DNA of 64,000 nt, from assembly GCF_949987535.1 (NCBI RefSeq), contig NC_080078.1, positions 48,014,207 to 48,078,206 on the forward strand, read 5' to 3'. Both the position numbers and the translations under genes were made by a program. The notes beneath the pieces were generated by a model. It saw only the letters and a program-made list of their open reading frames with translations. It did no database searches and was not told where the DNA came from. Below are positions 58,584 through 64,000 of the stretch, one piece after another. Position 1 is the first letter of the stretch, and each line of letters begins with the position of its first letter. This stretch comes from Balaenoptera acutorostrata (Eukaryota; Chordata; Mammalia; Artiodactyla; Balaenopteridae).

Positions 58584-61429
58584 ATTATCAAGAAGGTTGG
58601 CAGCAAATACTCAGATGTGTGGAAATGCTTCCCACCTCTCAACTAATAACAAAAACCCAGAAACCCACACACATTTACTTGTATGGAGGCAGGTGAAGAA
58701 ACACGTAAACACACATGTAATGGCTGTGTTTTAACAGAAAGGACGATGACATGGTGAAGAAATGTAATTACACAGTACCTTCAAAGATTGCTTTTAATCA
58801 AGACAGGAAAGTAACTATGTTCTGGTACTAAAATGATAAATGAATTAATGACTTTAAATATGGTTACTCCTCATGAAATTATGTACCATTATGTTAGGAA
58901 TAAAGGCTTGATGACAACATAAATGACTCAAAGGGTGAAAGTGAAGCATGCCAACTCGTTTTTACAACATAAAATCAAAAATCCACTCTCACATTAACAG
59001 AAAAAAGATTAATTTCTTTCCTATGGAAGAAAAAAAAAAATCCCACCATTACAACTTTTATGATAAATCCACTGAGTTCTGTAACTGACATTTATATATA
59101 ACTAATTATCTTCCAATAGCTGGGTAATATAATGGTACTATAATGGATAACATAATGGTACTATATTAATAGACTTGAATATTAATGAAAGATTTGGTTA
59201 AATGTGAAAGCTGTTTGTTTGGGGAAAACACTTGAGAAATAAAGTAGCTTCATCAACATTAGATTTTCATCACAGGTTTTATGACATATCATGGAACATA
59301 AGTGCTTTTATGAGTTGTAAAAATTGCTTCAATTTTTGACACTGCGCTTCAAGGAATCCTGATTGGCAGCTGATTAGACTTTTGCTCCGGTCATTACCTT
59401 CTTTAGTGAAATTAGTAGGCTAGAAAATTGCATTGTAATTCATCAAGGGAAAATTAACATTGCAAGAGATCTTAAGGCTATGATTGTATATTTACTTTGT
59501 ATACAATATAAATTTTTTCAAGCAATTTCTAATAAAAAATGTGCCAGAGTATATATTATCAATTCATCTGGAATTATGATAATTTGTTTCTGCACATTTG
59601 GTCTCTGTAAATGGAGCAGTTTTATCTGCCTTGAATTCCCTGCGTGATGGCATTAAAATAAATTACAGAGAGAATATGATCTCTCTGCTGTTATTGTCTC
59701 TCACATGTTGTACTTAAAATCATCTTGAACACCACATAGTTTTGAAAGGATCCTTCAAATGCAACCAATACTAACAACATTTTCGCCCTAATACAAAGTA
59801 AACAATTCGCTGTCAGAATTTTTCTCCTGAAAACCAATATGTTACATTATGGGCAATGCTCTAGAAATCTTACACATGGAAACATCGTAGGTACATAACG
59901 CTGCTAATTGGGTGTCAAAGGTACTATAGATGTATTTTAGTAAAATTAAAAAGTTTTTAAAAGATTACAAATTGAACACACCAATCAAATTAAATTAGAA
60001 GAAAGCAAGCCATCATATGACTTTAGGTATATTCTTTTTTTTTTTTTTTTTTTTAGGTATATTCTTTTTAGTCTTCAGAAGTCAATTCTAAGTTCATTCT
60101 CTTAAACTAGATATAGAAGAAGTTTACCGTGTATGAAAATTTGTGAGTGGTAAAAAGAAGTATTAGAAAATGATAGGACTGATGAAGATATTCATTCATC
60201 CAGCTACAATGACAAGTTCAACAGACTCAGGTTAAATTCATGTCATTTACATTTTGTAGGTATGGCTAATACGTTTAATACTCATTAAATTAAAAGAGAA
60301 AAAGCAGCACCTAGAGAATATACTTTATTTTTCAAAGAACTTTACAGTTCTATTTAACGTTACAGTGAAGGAATTTTCAAATTGATAAAATAGCATTGAA
60401 GGGAAAAACAATTTCGAAAAGTTGGGTTTTGTTTTAAAATAAAGCTATTTATCATTGACAAGAAGTAATTCTAAAAAAATCATTATCCCTGTGAAAATAA
60501 TATGTTTTGGTCTCTTTCTAAATATTGCTCAACACATGAGTATAAAATCACCATCGGAATTCTTTAAGTCATCCTATTGGCCTTTTTTCCTTTCCATGCC
60601 CTCTTCTATGGCTTTCTTCTACCTGCCCCACCACCCTGGTTTTGTTTGTTTCTTTTTGTTGTCATTTGCTTTTGGTCACCCACTCTATGCTCACACAAAT
60701 ACGAATGGTATCTGGTATTACTATTGTATTTGATATGTGAACACAAGAGTGATATAATTCTGCCTCTGTAGCCAAAAGTCAGGCAAGGAGATAAAAATAA
60801 GATCGTGTTATATATACAGACCATGAACAGCCTCAATGTTCTGTCATGCAAGCATTAATTTTAAATATAGTTCATTCATTGCATATTTGACAGATAAACT
60901 TAGGTAAAATGGGACTCTGACTCAAAGACACTTTCTAGAGAGGTTTTGAAAACTGCAATAATAAGGACATATTAATCTACACTGGGGGAAGACAGCAGGA
61001 CAAAAATTCTCATATAATAATCTGTAAATAAAAAATGTCATTTGAATGCTAAATTATAAAAATAATTTTTGAAAACTCTACTATGAGGATAGATCCAAAT
61101 TTTTATTTTAATGAGTTACTAAGAAAAGGCAACTAAACCACTACAAAGTAGTAAAAGAGCTTTGAAAGGAGCTTTTGAAGATCAGCACTCACATTTATTG
61201 ATCACGGCTTTCTAGCTAACAGACTACTTAGATCTTTCCATTGCTACTAACAGTTGTTAAGCAGCTGTATCAGGCTCTTAGTCATGAAAAGAAAGCCCTT
61301 GCCTCATGGTGAAACATCACTTACTAGGCACATAGAATATAAAACTACAATCCAAATTCACTTCTGGTTCTTAGACTCACAGCAGCACAGTTTTAATGGC
61401 TGGCAAAAGTATACAGTTATTTAAAATAA
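58584..61429. other. Unique AT-rich intron, possible conserved element at 59320-59720
   Basis: No repeat family was recognised apart from the T-run at 60035-60054. The part at 59320-59720 is repeat-free, with motif-dense text such as 'ggcagctgattagac' and 'gcattgtaattcatcaaggg', and looks like a conserved non-coding element. Conservation is untested. Confidence 0.35.
60022..60064 (-). repeat. Poly(T) tract flanked by 13-bp direct repeats
   Basis: 'tttaggtatattc' stands at 60022-60034 and 60052-60064 around an unbroken T-run of about 20. It looks like a retrotransposition in which only the poly(A) tail was copied, on the minus strand. Confidence 0.6.
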
Positions 61430-61912
61430 CCAGAATTTAATATTTTATTAAAGCTGTAATTTATTTAGCACTTACATGCTAGCTATTTGCTCAGTACTTT
61501 ATATACAGTCAGCCATCCGTATCCAAGGATTCCACCCCTGAAGCCTCAACCACACAGATCAAAAATATTTTTAAAAAATAAATACAATTCCAGAAAGTTC
61601 CAAAGAGCAAAACTTGAATTTGTCATATGCCAGCAACTACTAACATAGCATTTACATTGTATTAGGTATTTTAAGTAATCTAGAGATAATTTAAAGTATA
61701 CGGGAGGATGTGTGTAGGTTATTTGCAAATATGACACCATTTTATATAAGGGACTTGAACATCTGCAGATTTTGGTATCTGAGGGGGTCTTGAACCAATC
61801 ATCCAGGATACAGAGGGACGACTGTACATTATTGCTTTTAATTCTCACAATAATCCCATCAGATAGGTATTATTATTCCCATGTCCCAGAGGAGGAACTG
61901 AAGCTTAGTGTG
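61430..61912 (+). repeat. MIR interrupted by a MER2-like transposon
   Basis: The left part (61430-61505), with 'atttatttagcacttacatg' and 'gctcagtactttata', continues into the right part (61825-61912). The right part has 'taattctcacaataatccc', 'gataggtattattattccc' and 'cagaggaggaactgaagc'. Removing the transposon joins them into a normal MIR order. Confidence 0.8.
61506..61824. mobile_element. MER2-like (Tigger) DNA transposon
   Basis: Inverted ends 'cagtcagccatccgtatcc' and 'ggatacagagggacgactg' bound the element. It is flanked by TA on both sides, the mariner/Tigger target duplication. Interior text ('agataatttaaagtatacgg', 'tatataagggacttgaacat') is typical of MER2. It is 319 bp and non-autonomous. 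Confidence 0.88.
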
Positions 61913-61914
61913 CT

Positions 61915-62080
61915 TGTTCATTTAATTCCACCCATCCACACATCTAGACAGCCATCTGTCTGTTCATTCACTCACTCATATATTCATTCACCAAAAATTT
62001 AAAGATCACCAAGTGTCACGCATTGTGGCAGAAGCTGAGGCTACAGCTGTGAACAAGGGACACAGAGTCACCAAAGGGGC
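61915..62080 (+). repeat. Ancient interspersed repeat fragment
   Basis: 'cattcactcactcatatatt', 'gctacagctgtgaacaaggg' and surrounding text are akin to the repeats at 3475 and 14940. Diverged. Confidence 0.45.
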
Positions 62081-64000
62081 CACATTCATCTGAACATCAG
62101 CCCCGCGTACGCCGTTCGGCACCTAAACAACCTGAAGGGTATTACTGTCTAACAAGAGAAAACCAGTCTAACCTTCTACCTCGTCAACGCCATAAATAAA
62201 TGTTTCTTTTCCTTTTCCATTTCCTTTCAGGAGGAGAAACTTATGAAATGATACGTTATAAAGTAATATGAAATATTTCACTATCTCACTTTACTTACAA
62301 AATTTCAATTTGTGACTGCTCCCAAAGTTCATCAAGAAGGCCTAATTTCAAATGGACTAAACGTCATAAACTTTTTAAAGGGTTTCCACGAAATGCCAGT
62401 ACTGCTTGCACTCGTAACAAAAACACCAGGTGTGTGTTGTCACACTAGCCCGAAATCGTATGAGTTTTGAATTGTGTAAAGGCTCCAGGTTCACAAGGTG
62501 CCTGTATGATCACCCCGTAATAGTTACCCAGTCATTCAGCCTCCAAGTTCCCAGCATTGACTTAGCAATGCTTTTCGAAGACTGTCATTCAATTTATCCA
62601 TCTGCCTTTTTAGTTAACCCAGGGAGGGCTCCAGATTTCCATACAGGAGAACAGGTGGAAGGGGACACAGGGCGGGCAGCTATGGTACTTTGAAAGCAGA
62701 GCTAGGGGATGTGTTATGTTGCATTTCCATAGAAAACATGCAAGTTTTATTTGGATTTGTGTCATGCAACAGTAAAAATATTTATGCTTTCTAAGGATAA
62801 CTTAATTCATATTTAACCTAAGATTTCACGCTTTCTTCCTAATATTATGATTCCTTTGGGGTGCATCTGGAAGGCTGATGGAGCCTATGGGGGTGCTGCA
62901 GCCCCCATTTCTGGATACTCTTTGACCTTGTCACCAGCCTCACCCACTAGATTCTAAGCTCTTCAAGGGTAAGAACGTGAGACATATATCTCTGTATCCT
63001 CAGGGACTTAGGGGCCATGAATTTGGATGAAAAAAAAAAATCCTTATTTTTATGAACCTAGCTGAAACTTACCATTTCTTTTACTTGTGAATGCTGGGAA
63101 CAAATCAAACTGGTTTCAGGAAAACCTGTGACTTTGTCAACAGAAGAAATCACAGATATTTTCCTATTGCATTCCAGTTGATACAGAGATACCAAAATAT
63201 CATTTATACCCATCACTACTCAGGAATTATAGTAATTTTTAGACCTGCTGTTAGCAGTCCTTGATATTTAATGTGTTAACATAAAAGTACATAAATCAAT
63301 ATTTTACAAATTTATTTTAAATTTTTGGTAAATATATAATTGGTTTCCTAAGTAATTCTTTGTATTTTATTTTATGGATTTGAAATATTCTGGAGAGGAA
63401 TTCACAGGTACCAAAGAAGTCAACAACATACACACAAAACAAATATTAAGAAACCCCTACCAGAGCCTGGCAGTGGAGGGAATGGAAAGGGAGGGGTGCT
63501 GAGAAGAAGTATTTACAATTCTACTGGTGGTCCACTTACTTGGGAGTGACAAAGACACTTTGAGGTTATAAAAAATGGTGCTCCCCACTAGAATGACTTA
63601 AGCTATACTGTGCAATACTTTGTGTGTTGATGTATCATTCCTAATACTGAAGCAATCCTGAAACTTAAGAACTTGAATGGAGGAGGAATTTGAGTGATAG
63701 CTCAGTAAATCCTACTTTTAATGGTGTACAGCTGTAGTTGGCTAAAGGGCTGTGAACTGCAAGAGAATTAGACAAGACTTTAGACTTTTTATTGAATGAT
63801 AGCTATTCTGTAATCAGCTTCAGAAGGAGAAAAAATGGTGGAGAAATCCCCGCTGAGCTATGTAAGTGCATCCTGATTGCAGCTGAGAGAAAACACAGTC
63901 CTGCCTGGCCATAGGTCATTGAAAGACTACTGATTAAAGGAATTTCCTTAGCCACAGGAATTAACTCCACTAGAACCTTCTAAGATAATTGGATAAATAA
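62081..64000. other. Intronic sequence to window end
   Basis: Mostly unique. At 62900-63010 'cccactagattctaagctct' and 'tcaagggtaagaacgtgaga' hint at an L2 3' end fragment. An 87-codon frame at 62430-62693 has no known resemblance. Confidence 0.45.

Noticed and set aside
1..64000. A novel microbial-type defence, toxin or biosynthetic system
   Set aside because: The window is mammalian intron with one exon and transposable elements. No operon, compact gene cluster or prokaryotic signal is present.

Overview
This is a non-coding-rich stretch of a mammalian, almost certainly cetacean, nuclear genome. The strongest clue is nine copies of the tRNA-derived SINE that opens 'cttccctggtgg' and carries intact A- and B-box-like motifs (the CHR/CHRS type of whales and dolphins). 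Several have perfect target-site duplications (TSDs). The two long LINE-1 elements are also of the ruminant/cetacean type. Baleen and toothed whales cannot be told apart from this window alone.

The only host coding sequence I can support is one 117-bp exon on the minus strand at 18903-19019. It has good splice sites on both sides, and its translation matches the ADP-ribose-binding macro domain of MACROD2. The whole window therefore probably lies inside MACROD2, transcribed right to left, with more than 18.9 kb of intron downstream of the exon and about 45 kb upstream. This fits the very large introns known for this gene.

Layout by region. 0.7-2.8 kb: an old ERVL-like LTR, primer-binding site and decayed internal remnant. 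3.5-5 kb: ancient repeats and MIR. 5.9-9.66 kb: a 5'-truncated, decayed L1 (copy 1). 9.7-13 kb: L2, MER5A-like and another hAT remnant around a unique AT-rich block. 13.6-15.8 kb: a short L1 3' end with perfect TSD and two SINEs, one splitting an older repeat. 18.9 kb: the MACROD2 exon. 21.4-25.9 kb: MIR, old L1M, L2, an LTR-like remnant and a minus-strand SINE. 27-30.7 kb: MIR, MER5-like, MLT1 LTR. 32.6 and 36.7 kb: SINEs. 37.8-44.55 kb: a nearly full-length L1 (copy 2) with a YY1-type 5' end, an ORF1 broken by one stop, an ORF2 with two offsetting frameshifts, and an 860-bp extra 3' segment. 44.57 kb: a SINE sharing its insertion site with that L1. 45-58.6 kb: mostly unique intron with MIR, MER5-like and three more SINEs. 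61.4-61.9 kb: a MER2-like DNA transposon inserted into a MIR.

I found no rRNA, functional tRNA, CRISPR array, operon or microbial system. The most informative structures are the shared-site SINE/L1 insertion at 37.78-44.74 kb, the apparent 3' transduction, the MACROD2 exon, and several clean insertions usable as phylogenetic markers. Repeat family names are from recognition by eye; no alignment or database search was run.
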